DNA from: Chlorokybus atmophyticus
Lineage: Eukaryota; Streptophyta; Chlorokybophyceae; Chlorokybales; Chlorokybaceae
Length of the DNA stretch: 27,097 nt
Assembly: GCA_009103225.1 (NCBI GenBank)
Contig: RHPI01002955.1
Location: 1-27,097 of the forward strand
Direction of reading: 5' to 3'
A program made the position numbers and the translations under genes. The notes beneath the pieces are model-generated. The model was not told where the DNA came from, ran no database searches, and saw only the letters and a program-made list of their open reading frames with translations. Below, piece by piece: positions 16,757-26,701 of the stretch. Numbering within the stretch: position 1 is the stretch's first letter; each line of letters opens with the position of its first letter.

Positions 16757-19382
16757 TAAGTCCCCCTATGGTGCACCTATTTTGTTTATACGAAAGAAGA
16801 ACGGGAGCTTGCGCATGTGTGTCGACTACCGAGCTCTCAACAACATCACGAAGAGGAATTGCTTTCCACTCCCACGTATCGACGAGTTGCTGGAGCAATT
16901 GCAAGGTGCGCAGTACTTCACAACACTTGATCTTGCTGGAGGTTATCACCAAATTCGCATCGCGCCCGAGGATGTGGAGAAAACAGCTTTTAACACACGT
17001 TATGGGCACTACGAGTGGTTGGTCATGTCCTTCGGACTTACGAACGCACCGGCAACATTTCAAACGCTTATGAACAGCGTTTTTGCTGACTTGATTGGTA
17101 AGGGAGTCCTCGTGTACCTCGACGACATTTTGGTGTACGCGACAACAAAGGAGGAGCACGTGGCACTTCTACGGCGCGTGTTGCAGCGTTTGCGCGAACA
17201 CAAGTTGTACGCCCAGCTACAGAAGTGCAAATTCTTGCTTCGAGAGGTGGAGTACCTAGGCCACATTGTGTCGCATGAAGGCATCAAGCCGGACCCCAAC
17301 AAAGTGCAGGTGGTGCGCGAGTGGGCTGCCCCGACCAATGTAAAGGAGGTGATGTCCTTTTTAGGCCTTGCGGGGTATTATCGCAAGTTTATCATGGGGT
17401 TTTCGCGCATAGCTGCTCCCTTGACTACCCTACTCAAGAAGGGAAAGCATTGGAGCTGGTCAGCAACAGAGGAACATGCATTTGCTGCGTTGAAGAAGGC
17501 GCTGACGGAGGCACCAGTCCTGGCTCACCCCGACATGGAAAAGACATTTATTTTGGCTTGCGACGCGTCCGACACAGCCGTAGGAGCTGTTTTGCAGCAA
17601 GACCATGGCAACGGCCTTCAACCAGTAGCATTCTTCAGCAAGAAGATGAGTGGTGCGGAGCTGAATTACCCCGTGCACGAGAAGGAACTTTTAGCGCAAG
17701 TCATGGCGCTACGACAATGGCGTTGTTTTCTGGAAGGCAAAAAGTTCGTGCTTGAGACGGATCACTCTCCACTGAGGTACTTACAAACACAACCTCATCT
17801 GAGTCGCAGACAAGCTCGATGGCTTGAGTTCTTTCAACTTTTTGACTTCGATATCAAGTACAAGCCCGGTACGTCAAATGGTGTTGCTGACGCGCTGAGC
17901 CGGCTTAATGCAATTGAGGCACTCGCTCAAGTGCAGCCCGAGTGGACCGACCAGATTCGGCAAGTGCTTCGTGAAGACACGGAGGGTATGAAAGTGTTGC
18001 AAGAGCTGAAAAATACAGCTACGGACACAAGTGGGCACTGGTCAATGCGCGACGGGCTGCTGTGGCACCATGGGCGCTTGTACATCCCCAACGTCGCGCA
18101 TATCCGTGTGAAGTTGCTGAAGGAAGCTCATGATGTGCCCATTGCTGGTCACCAAGGGTTGGAAAGGACTTTGGCAAGCTTAAAACAGCGTTTTTACTGG
18201 CGAGAGATGCATCGCGATGTGCGCGACTACGTGGCGTTGTGCGACGCATGCCAAAGGGTGAAGGCAAGCAACCAAAAGCCAGGTGGGTTGCTGCAACCTC
18301 TCCCTGTGCCATTGTCCAAGTGGGAGCAAGTTACCATGGACTTTATCACGGGGCTACCAAAGACAAAAGAAGGGTACGACGCTATACTTGTGTTCGTCGA
18401 TAAAACCAGCAAAATGGTACGCTTGGCACCGTGTAGTGAGTCTTGCACGGCACCGGAGGCAGCACGCTTGTTCGTGAAGCATGTATTTCGTTCTCATGGA
18501 TTACCCCGAAGCATTGTGAGTGATCGCGACCCGCGCTTTACAAGTAAGTTTTGGGAGGCGCTGCATAGTGCACTGGGTACCACACTGAAGTTTAGCACGG
18601 CATTCCACCCGCAAACTGATGGGCAAACGGAGCGGGCCAACCGTGTGATCGAGGACATGCTGCGTTGCTACGTTAACGCGCGACAAGACAATTGGGAGGA
18701 GCTGCTTGAGTTGGTTGAGTTTGCGATCAACAGCCACCACAATGCAAGCACAGGTGTCACTCCCTTCCTTATGAACTACGGGCAACATCCATTGACACCG
18801 TTGACGGCATGGACACCGCGACGACATGATGTGCGTGTGGAGGCAGCCAATGACTTCCTTACAAAGTGCGCGGACATAAACAAGGCAGCTAGGGATGCGT
18901 TATTGGTGGCACAAATCCGGCAGAAGCAGTACGCGGACGCGCATCGCCGACACCTCACGTTTCAGGAAGGCGACATTGTGTTACTCTCCGCGAGGCACGT
19001 CCAGGTGCGTACGGGAGTTCGCAAGAATGAACGCTGGTTGGGACCATTTAAGGTCAGCAAAGTTATCTCGGACGTGGCGTACAAGTTGGAGCTACCCGAC
19101 ACCATGCGTGTGCACCCCGTTTTTCACGTCTCCCTTCTGAAAGCATATCGAGGACAACCGCCAGAAAGGCCACCCCCCGAAGTTGGCACAGACGGTGAAC
19201 CCGAGTGGGAGGTAGAAGACATCCTTGGTGAGAAATTTGTGCATGGCGTACGCAAGTTCTTAGTGAAATGGAAGGGCTATCCGTTGCATGAAGCATCCTG
19301 GGAGCCAGAGGCACACTTGACTTATGCTCAAGACGTTGTGCGTGCCTATCTTGCTCAACGACAACCTCGCGAGCTTCGATGA
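16683..19382 (+). CDS. Gypsy RT-RNase H-integrase-chromodomain, 899 codons
   Basis: The frame is open from 16635 with no ATG at its head, so it must be the continuation of pol and not an independent gene; 16683 is a TTG. RT has LDLAGGYHQ (Asp83) and YLDD (145-148). RNase H has ACDASDTAVGAVL (Asp294). Integrase has its zinc-binding part ending CDACQ, then Asp553, Asp614 and Glu650, with 35 residues between the last two. The chromodomain is at about 841-893 (WEVEDILGEK to KWKGYPLHEASWEP). All catalytic residues I can place are present. The protease frame must shift by +1 between 16635 and about 16680 to enter it. Chromodomains target integration to particular chromatin. Confidence 0.95.
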   Translation: MSPLELEEAERQVADLLKRGYIRPSKSPYGAPILFIRKKNGSLRMCVDYRALNNITKRNCFPLPRIDELLEQLQGAQYFTTLDLAGGYHQIRIAPEDVEKTAFNTRYGHYEWLVMSFGLTNAPATFQTLMNSVFADLIGKGVLVYLDDILVYATTKEEHVALLRRVLQRLREHKLYAQLQKCKFLLREVEYLGHIVSHEGIKPDPNKVQVVREWAAPTNVKEVMSFLGLAGYYRKFIMGFSRIAAPLTTLLKKGKHWSWSATEEHAFAALKKALTEAPVLAHPDMEKTFILACDASDTAVGAVLQQDHGNGLQPVAFFSKKMSGAELNYPVHEKELLAQVMALRQWRCFLEGKKFVLETDHSPLRYLQTQPHLSRRQARWLEFFQLFDFDIKYKPGTSNGVADALSRLNAIEALAQVQPEWTDQIRQVLREDTEGMKVLQELKNTATDTSGHWSMRDGLLWHHGRLYIPNVAHIRVKLLKEAHDVPIAGHQGLERTLASLKQRFYWREMHRDVRDYVALCDACQRVKASNQKPGGLLQPLPVPLSKWEQVTMDFITGLPKTKEGYDAILVFVDKTSKMVRLAPCSESCTAPEAARLFVKHVFRSHGLPRSIVSDRDPRFTSKFWEALHSALGTTLKFSTAFHPQTDGQTERANRVIEDMLRCYVNARQDNWEELLELVEFAINSHHNASTGVTPFLMNYGQHPLTPLTAWTPRRHDVRVEAANDFLTKCADINKAARDALLVAQIRQKQYADAHRRHLTFQEGDIVLLSARHVQVRTGVRKNERWLGPFKVSKVISDVAYKLELPDTMRVHPVFHVSLLKAYRGQPPERPPPEVGTDGEPEWEVEDILGEKFVHGVRKFLVKWKGYPLHEASWEPEAHLTYAQDVVRAYLAQRQPRELR

Positions 19383-19394
19383 CGAAGCTCACCT

Positions 19395-19407
19395 GGGGGG
19401 GGAGGAG
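19395..19407 (+). other. Gypsy polypurine tract
   Basis: GGGGGGGGAGGAG ends directly at the 3' LTR start and is the expected primer for plus-strand synthesis. It lies 13 bp after the pol stop. Confidence 0.88.
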
Positions 19408-20079
19408 TGTAACAGTCAAGGCCAAATTCTGTGATTTTCATGGCCGTTTTAGGCCTTATTTGTAAGGTACATGTTTTTAATGACTTGTGGCGGATATCGG
19501 CGAGTTATGAGTCTGCCGCGGATATCGACCGGGGCCCCAAGACCAGTCCGGAAGGTGCCAGAAAACGGAGGGCCAGTCGAGAAGGGCTCGACCAGATTTC
19601 TGGAAGGGCCTGGCGCCAAGTAGTATAACTTGACCATATGAGCAGCAAATTAGGAGATCTTTGGTGCGTTGGAAAGGTCTAGAAGTGTACTACAAGATTC
19701 TGCAAGAGTATCTTAGCTTCTAGTTCCGTCTAGCGCTAGAATCGTCTAGACAGTAGCATGTGCAGACTGGTAGGTATAAAAGTGACATTCTACAACTTGC
19801 AATAGAACCTTTAGCTCCCTAGTTTTTGGTGTGCAAGCTTGGTGGTGGTTAGCAGGGGTTGCTAGCGTGTGCCCACCGGTGTGTGCTTGCTTGTGTGACG
19901 ATCCAAGGCGCTACACAAGTCGGTGTATAGCTTCGAGCGCATGCGCGTGCGTACGCGAGTGGCGGGGCGCGCGTGTGTGCTTGGCAGAGGGGGCAAGGTT
20001 CCGGTGTGAATACCGTGTCTTGGTGAGAGGGTTGTGGATTGGACCAACTCACCGGTAACAAGGCACGAGCACCGTCACA
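19408..20079 (+). repeat. Gypsy 3' LTR
   Basis: It matches the 5' LTR at a constant offset of 5375 bp over 672 bp, with four substitutions. It is followed by ATCAT (20080-20084), the right copy of the target duplication. Confidence 0.94.
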
Positions 20080-20084
20080 ATCAT

Positions 20085-21237
20085 GTTCATAAGTTGAATT
20101 ATCCTTGGTTTACTGCAACCAACTACTACCTCAATATGATTTCATAGAATTATACACCGTGCCGTAGACTCTTGCACGATAAAATCTTGCACTTTACATG
20201 TATCGTTATTATTGAGCACGCAATACCGTATGCATATTTATTTGTATTCATTGGTTATTACGGCACAGTGTGATAGTAAGCTTTCGCACGTAAATTCACA
20301 TGGTACACATACAAGTGGAAATGGTATTTGAGCTCACTATTTCCTTACGCATGAAGTATATAGCAACAAAACAATAACGCTATTTTATTCCAAGCCATAC
20401 CAATAAGAATTCATACACAATAACCAATTAACATATCATTGCAATATGACAGCTCGCCTGTATGTTAACACATTATTATAGTCGCAACCACCACAAGTAG
20501 TGAGTTTATTACAATTACAACCATAATATTATATTCACAAACACTTCACAATATCAAGCCGCGCTCATTCATTGGAAATTTGTATACGTACGCAAATCAT
20601 GTGCGTTGAATCTAACATATGTCTTGATGCATTTGAGCAAAGTTGCTAAGGCTAAAGTTACGACGTTATCAAAGATACAATGTCTTCGCGTAATATTGTA
20701 CGCTCAAGTTAAATTTGCATAATTGACATAATTGTGATATGACTTTGACCAACTTCAGCTTTTAATTCAAAAGGCCTCATTAATTTTGCCAAAGTCATAC
20801 GACGCAATGCGCATTTATGCATTATATGTCGTGCTCATGCCTTATAAGGAGATTTAACCCGTATTGTGCAAAAGCCGAGTTACACGACACAAGTCTACCC
20901 GCAGTAAGCAACGGTGCAAACGCAACGTGTATTATCAATGCAATGTCACATACGGTATTGCGTTGGAGTTTTCTTGGCTATCTTGTTTCCTCCAACATGA
21001 AAGAGAAGTTTTGTTAAAACCCTTAGCTATCGAGTTGCGACTAGGACCAAATGTCGCGTCGTAGCTGCTAGCATCGCGTTGTAGCAGCTAGCTAGCAAAC
21101 CCTAACGTCGCAATATGTTTTCCCTGCCGGCCGACTAAATATTGGCAACGGCCGTGCACCTGAAAACAATAATTTTGACTGTCGTGGCTCAGGCCACCTG
21201 TAATCTTGATACAGGGACCTAATAGTAACTTCCGTTA
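20085..21237. other. AT-rich spacer, no gene seen
   Basis: The region is AT-rich, with no frame longer than about 66 codons and no splice-linked coding blocks that I can find. It was contiguous with 13825-14032 before the gypsy insertion. A short local duplication of tagctgctagc and tagcagctagctagc lies near 21061-21095. Confidence 0.6.
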
Positions 21238-21555
21238 CTATCAGGCCCTTTTTGTTACGATTTAGTCTTTAAGAGTTGACTACGCCTAACTAACAGGCGC
21301 CTGTTAGTTACATATCAGGCCTTAACAGGTGACTTTATATAATTAACAGGCACCTGTTAGTTACACACTAGGCCTTAACAAATAACTTTGTATAATTTAC
21401 AGGCAACTGTTAGCTACACATCAGGCCTTACTAGGTGACTACAACTAATCAACGGGCACCTGTAAGTTACACATCAGTCTTACTTAGGTGACTCAGCCTA
21501 TGTGACAGGCACCTGCGGGTTACACACCAGTCCAGCGCAGGCGACTAAGCCTAAT
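21238..21555. repeat. 53-bp minisatellite with internal palindrome
   Basis: Units begin at 21291, 21344, 21397, 21450 and 21503, an exact 53-bp spacing. A degenerate partial unit precedes at about 21238. Each has the form taacaggcacctgttagtta, then a TCAGGCCTTA-like block, then GGTGACT and an AT-rich end. The first unit has a clear palindrome, ctaacaggcgcctgttag. Units diverge progressively to the right. Confidence 0.88.
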
Positions 21556-21926
21556 TCACAATCACCATTTAGGTAATTATCGACAAAATAAGGCATTCTT
21601 TAATAACTGAAGGTGACTAATACCTAACTGTCGTCATATGTATTTGCATAGCTTGACTACACGCGACTGTCACTGACTACCAGCATTGTTATGTGCCTGT
21701 GCTGTGTACATGTACCTGAAATGTGTACAGTGTCTCTCAGTCACTTGCCAAGGCTTGTAGTTCGATTATGTGACTCGAATGCAGTTCTGTTGTATATCAT
21801 AGGGATGCAAGTATTGATATGCATGAGCATAATGACGATTGACTGAGCTGGTTTAAGATGCACAACACTCAGTCACAAGAGCCTTGTAGCTATGTACACT
21901 ACCAGCTAAACGGACTACCAACTGCG
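21556..21926. other. Spacer 3' of the minus-strand gene
   Basis: I see no gene here. It holds the degenerate tail of the minisatellite and would contain the 3' UTR and polyadenylation site of the minus-strand gene that stops at 21927. No strong AATAAA-type signal was identified. Confidence 0.5.
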
Positions 21927-23895
21927 CTACAGCTCCTCTCCATCATCGCTAGTCTCGTCATTACGGAACAAAGCACCACGCGCTGGGGCCTGTGGAGGAG
22001 ACGCCGGAGCTTGCTCTTCCTCCTGAAACGGTTGTGCCAGCCAATCAAATGCCGCTTCTGCCTCAGCGAGCGGGTCACGAGCTGCTGTCTCTTGCGGCCG
22101 GCGCCGATTGGGATCTTTCAGGTATTCGACACAAGATGCAGTGCGGCGTTTCACAAGGGTGAATGGCTGGAGGGCTGCGTACCGTTGCCTCATCTCCCGC
22201 TTCATTGACATGATCATGGTGTTGATTTCGCTGAGGTACTCTTCATGTGTGTCTATGCTGGCAGCTAGGAGAGGGTCTCCATCCTTGCCCTTTAGGATGC
22301 GCTCCACCTGCGTAGTTTACAGGCATGTCTTAGTGGCATCGAAAGCCACTATTCACTGCAACGCGTCTACAAGCCTGTAGTTTGGGGCTACAGCAGAATT
22401 GCTAATGATGGAGTTCAGAGTGCTCATCGTAAGCAACAGGTATGCGAGGTGGTTGACTGTCAGCTGCCGGCGACCAGGTGTAGTGACGGCGTAAGACCAG
22501 CAGTGCACGACCATTTGCCAGATTATGGGATTGCCCCATTCATGGATGTATCTCCTCCGCTCCGGGTCTGCAGTGTTGGTCACCTGAAATCTCCGCCATG
22601 ACTTGTCTGCGATAGTCATACCGACAAGGCATTAGGCACGAAATAGATAGTTTAAGTTGAGCCTGCACTAGGCTAGAATAGTGCCTGTGACGTACTTTGG
22701 AGCGCGTTGCGCATCTGGGCTTTTTGGGTCTCGGGGTCCATTAGGGCGTCGATGTGCCTGATTGAATCGATTACAATAGGCGAGATGAGTACGTGTGTAT
22801 GGAGGCTGAGTAAGAAGGCAGTGTTACATAGCAGACATGGTGGTGAGGGACCCAACTCACTTGCGCTTGTTGCTGTTAAACAGTGTCCACTTATACTCCT
22901 TTTCAAGGACATGCTTGATCTTGGTGTGTTCTCAGACCGGACCTGCGTAGCTTTCTTCAGGGCGACACTCCAGTGGAAGGGGCACTCCTTGGGAGTCCAG
23001 TACACCTCATAGAACTTGGCCGCATCGGCCTCGTCGTCATGGTCGAAGCCAACTACCTGTCACGGGCAGGTTGGTCAGTGTCACGGTGCAGTGCGGTTAT
23101 GAAGCATTCACAGCACCTAACACATGACGTTACAAATAGTGTCCTCCTTGGGATATACGTGGCTCTCTACCCAGTGGCCGTTTATGATTTCAACGACGGC
23201 ATCTCGCAAATGCTGTCCATAGAAGAACAATCCGTTACACACATACACACAGTGTCACAGTGTCACACAGTGCTTACCTCGTTGCCAATCTTCCACTTGC
23301 TTGGGGAAGGGTTGCTGACGGCCGAGGTTGCCACGTCACGGCCAAATGCGTTTGGGTTGGGGGTTCCAATCGACCCTCTGCAAGCACAACCACATGAGTC
23401 ATGCTGCCAGCCATGAAAGATGCAACCCTCACAGTCGCGAAAGAAGAACAACGTGCATAGTGTATCCAGAAAGCATGCAGTGAGTCACTGTGCCAGTCAT
23501 GAAAGAAGCAAGCAGCCAAGTTAAAAGTTGAGCAAGAAGCAACGTGCACAGTGCATCAAGAACGCATGCAGTTTAGCTTGCCCTTGCGACTGCGGTGGCA
23601 GGGGGAGTTGTTGTGATGTGCTGGGCGTTAGCGCTGGGTCTTGCTGCGATTGGTTGGCGACGGTTGCCTGGTTGAACACTGGGGGCAATGTGGACAACTG
23701 GCGCCGACCTCCACGACGAGGTGCACCTACGGATGGACCACGAGGCATCTCTCCAACTGATAGTCGGGCGGGTGCCGCCTGTTTAGCTGATAGTGGCGCT
23801 GCCGCCTCCAACGCTGCCGCCGCCGGTTGGCCCGCCCGAATGTACGAGGCGCGAAAACGAAAATGAGGCGGTTTTGAACGTCTAGAGTCCCGCAC
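21927..23895 (-). pseudogene. Seven-exon gene of unknown function with a 2-bp frameshift
   Basis: Hand splicing gives exons 23582-23895, 23278-23377, 23134-23212, 22861-23052, 22696-22805, 22371-22606 and 21927-22307, with phases that agree at every join. Intron 1 is GC-AG; the rest are GT-AG and short (63-205 bp). The protein would be about 470 residues. It has a Pro/Ala/Arg/Gln-rich N-terminal 105 residues, a middle with SPSKWKIGNE, EIINGHWVESHVYPKED, GFDHDDEADAAKFYEVYW and CPFHWSVALKKATQ, then a helical region (HEWGNPIIWQMVVHCWSYAV) and an acidic C-terminus. Exon 4 has a 2-bp frameshift at the dinucleotide run 22923-22930 on the plus strand; everything else is open. A single slippage-prone lesion could also be a sequencing error. 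I do not recognise the family. The ordered phases make the gene model itself fairly secure. Confidence 0.78.
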
Positions 23896-24228
23896 TAGAG
23901 TCGCACATGTAGTGCGTCCTTGCTTCTATGGTTGATGGTACGACTTATGCATTCGTGCCATCCATGCTTCGTACAAACATTGTTAACAATGGTCGTGTCG
24001 TAACATTTATGGTACGACAGAGGCATCTCTCGTCCAACCCCAGCCATTGCCGTACAATGGCTTTGTCGTACCATCTATGGTACGACAGAGGCATTGCTCG
24101 ATCAGCCCAAATGGGAGTTAGCGTGCACTCACCCAAACACGCTTCATTGATGGCCGCATGATGGCACGCAGGGGCACCAGGTCGATGATGGGTCGAATGT
24201 CAGGCTTGATGGGCCTGGGTTCGATTAG
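23896..24228. promoter_or_regulatory. Divergent intergenic region with direct and inverted repeats
   Basis: About 330 bp separate the start of the minus-strand gene from the first recognisable exon of the OTU gene. A 19-bp direct repeat, tatggtacgacagaggcat, occurs at 24008-24026 and 24076-24094. The second copy is preceded by cgtaccatc, making an inverted repeat (cgtaccatctatggtacg). Related tggtacgac and cgtac motifs occur from about 23936. It is a candidate bidirectional promoter or binding-site cluster. The true first exon of the plus gene may also lie here. Confidence 0.45.
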
Positions 24229-26701
24229 GAGGCGGAGGACCAGGAGTCGGAGGCGGCGGCGGCGGCGGCGGCGTGGCACATCTTGCGAGAAGTTGTGGCC
24301 GTAAGAGTTCAAGCAGCGAAGCTAGCTACTACCGGTCGCCATGTCATGGATCATGGCAGGCGTCAGCAATAGGGCTGTCCAACATGCATCACCAACATTG
24401 GACAAACCAGCAGGCAAGCCATTAAAGACCATCTTCACGCAGAGAGCTGCTTGGTGGCTCGCTTTCTGCAACAAGGAGTGGATCAGGATCTGCAGTCCTT
24501 GGAGCCCCTTGTCAGAACCATGTGGGACCAATTGCGGCTGTGGGAACAAGCACAAAGGAATGCAGAGGTACGCTCAACAGTCACATGCATTTCCTTGCAA
24601 GAGCAATCTGTTCTTTAGCGCAGTCCATGTGATATATGTAGCGTGGCTGCAGGCCTCCACTATTCACCCATACCCACCCTACAGTCAAGCCGACATTGCG
24701 GAAGCAAGAGTTGATAGCCAGAGATGGGCGGCGGTATGTTGTTGCCAATCTCGCTGTGCATGTTGACTGCATGCACCTCCAATGCATGCCTACCTTTGCA
24801 TGCTAGGATGTGCGTGAGCGTGCGAAGTCGCGCGCGCGTGCCGAACGAAGTAGGCTGGGTTTGAGCACAGGAGCGCGTGGCCATTCGTCCGGCATTCAAC
24901 CAACAGTGCATCAACCAGCAATGACGCAGTCCATGCAATCATTCGTGCATCAACCAGCAATGCCGCAGGTGACTGTCCGAAGCAACCAACTGATGGCGGT
25001 GTGACGCAGTTGACTATTGCAATTGCAGTGTCGCAAGCATGCAGCTAACCCACATGTGATTGGTTGACAGCACCACAGTGCACTAGGTCCTGTTGGAGCT
25101 CCTATGCAAGCCTGGATTCAATCCCATCAACTGGTCCTTCAATCCCACTTGCTAATGGGCGCGGCGGCAATGCGGCATCAGTTTAACATGCATGTTGGCC
25201 TGTTGAATCCCGACATGTCCATTGGGGCAGTGGCGCATGATGTACCTATGGCTCACGAGCTCCGTGACGAGTCTGCCATCGAGGGTGGCGGGGAGAGTGC
25301 ACCCAATACCACCTTGCCAGCCCCCATGGCTTCCCCTGCTCCATGCAGCCCACGGGCCATTGAGGTAAGTCACTGTCTGGTATGCTCGTGCCTTGGTAAC
25401 AATGCGTCAGGCACTGCATAAGCTTATATTCGTCCTTTGCAACATTGTGAGCCATCTTATCCTGGATCCTGTATACAGCCCCCCTTGCTGCATGCACAAG
25501 TGGTCTCACCTGCAGCTCTTGCTCCCCTCCCAGCCAGAGCGCAACCACCTTCCGCGGCACCAGTCCTTCATGCACTGCCATCTCCTCCACGAGCAGCACC
25601 GGTGATTGCGGGGCAACAATCCTTCTTGCCGCCACCGGCGAGACCACAGCACAATGCAACAAACGATGTGGCTTCTGCACCTACCTTACCCCACCCGCTG
25701 CAAGTTGAAGCCGGCAGTCTGCCCCAAACTCAGGTACTTTATAAGTCACTGTCACTCTTGCCGTCCACAGTTAGACACATCATATGAGTGCTGTATGCGC
25801 ATGCAGTAGGGGTCACCACCTGCCAGCGAGTCATTAGAGGAGCTGGCCGCAACCCGCATACGGCCATCAGTCATGCTGGGTGGCCAGCTTGCCTCATGGG
25901 ACCACTTCAATGTGCCAACGGATGGTAATTGCTTCTACCATTGTGTGTTTCGCGCCAGGCCATCCATAGCGCAAAGTGTCCTGGATGATCACAAGTGCCC
26001 CAGCTCGAGCAGATTTTGAGCCATGCTGGACACCATGGACAACGACGGCAGGGGACACACTCTCCGCAAAATCATCGCCAAGGCTGTCAATGCAGGCGTG
26101 GCAAGCGGAACCCTAGACTTCTGCAGAGCCATCGGTGCCGCGGGAGAGATGGCGCAGTATTACGACAAACTGCCTGCGACCATGTTGGCTGATGTCAACT
26201 GCAACGTTGACCTAGCCATGGCTAAGGTGCGACAGATCGTGCGGAGAAAGATGTGTACGTCGAGCACCTGCAGATGACCATGTTTGCCAACAAGCTGGGC
26301 TTGTTCATTGGCTGCGTGACTGTTCAGCGCGAGCATGGGGAGTGGGTGCCACGGCCCGGCAGCGCAGTTTGGGTTGAAAATAAAGAAGCCCCCAACTCAG
26401 TCCTGGTGGGCAACACTGCTCCTGATGAGCCAGAAGCACACTTTGGCTGCTCAAGCCTGCAAGCACCGAACAGTGGTCGTGGCCTATGCATGAAGTGCCA
26501 CCGGATGTAACACACCTGATCGGAGAGTGGCGGAATGGCGTTGCCAATTCCCCGCTACCACCGGCTGTGACCCAGAGTGCTGCGCCAACGCCTCAGGCCT
26601 CGCCTTCATGTGGTAGGCAAGAAGTAGCCGAGTGTTCTGCACATCCTGCCTCCCCTCAACCACAGCCACATGCTCGCAATCCCAATTCAGCACCCTCCCT
26701 T
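24229..26701 (+). pseudogene. Multi-exon gene with OTU cysteine protease domain, decayed
   Basis: Exons 24229-24300, 24373-24567, 24807-24968, 25071-25364, 25479-25733 and 25810 onward join in phase 0 at every intron (GTAAGA, GTACGC, GTGACT, GTAAGT and GTACTT donors; 72-239 bp). The early exons encode an Ala/Glu stretch, WHILREVVA, a Cys-containing block (GCPTCITN) and a coiled-coil-like region. Exons 4-5 are His/Gln/Pro-rich. The last exon has the OTU signature PTDGNCFYHCVF (Cys codon 25930-25932), the block VEHLQMTMFANKLGLFIGCV and a likely catalytic His (26439-26441). OTU proteins usually cleave ubiquitin. Lesions are TGA at 26017-26019, a one-base frameshift near 26240 and another near 26442. 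A gypsy LTR truncates the Pro-rich tail at 26702. The first exon is not identified. Confidence 0.78.

Larger units (their letters stand above)
14033..20079 (+). mobile_element. Full-length chromodomain Ty3/gypsy retrotransposon
   Basis: The element has two 672-bp LTRs, a tRNA-iMet primer-binding site, gag, protease and RT-RNase H-integrase-chromodomain coding regions, a purine tract before the 3' LTR, and an ATCAT target duplication. RT before integrase defines Ty3/gypsy, and the C-terminal chromodomain places it among the chromoviruses. The LTRs differ at only four positions that I can find (14101, 14315, 14333, 14552 against their counterparts), about 0.6%, so insertion is recent. The coding region is nevertheless split by a gag nonsense codon and two frame changes, which suggests it was mobilised in trans by an intact relative. 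Confidence 0.95.

Noticed and set aside
20817-21064. Two overlapping 66-codon frames in the AT-rich spacer
   Set aside because: Short, overlapping in different frames, with no motif, splice partners or biased composition.
21100-21110. aaaccctaa, plant-telomere-like heptamer
   Set aside because: Single occurrence, not an array. Expected by chance.
23928-24161. 77-codon plus-strand frame in the divergent spacer
   Set aside because: Driven by the repeated tatggtacgac motif; it has no matching splice phase to the OTU exons and no domain.
24161-24306. Arg-rich frame starting ATG 24161 as first exon of the OTU gene
   Set aside because: Its donor phase does not fit the next exon. The frame starting after the TAG acceptor at 24226-24228 joins in phase 0 and reads as normal protein.
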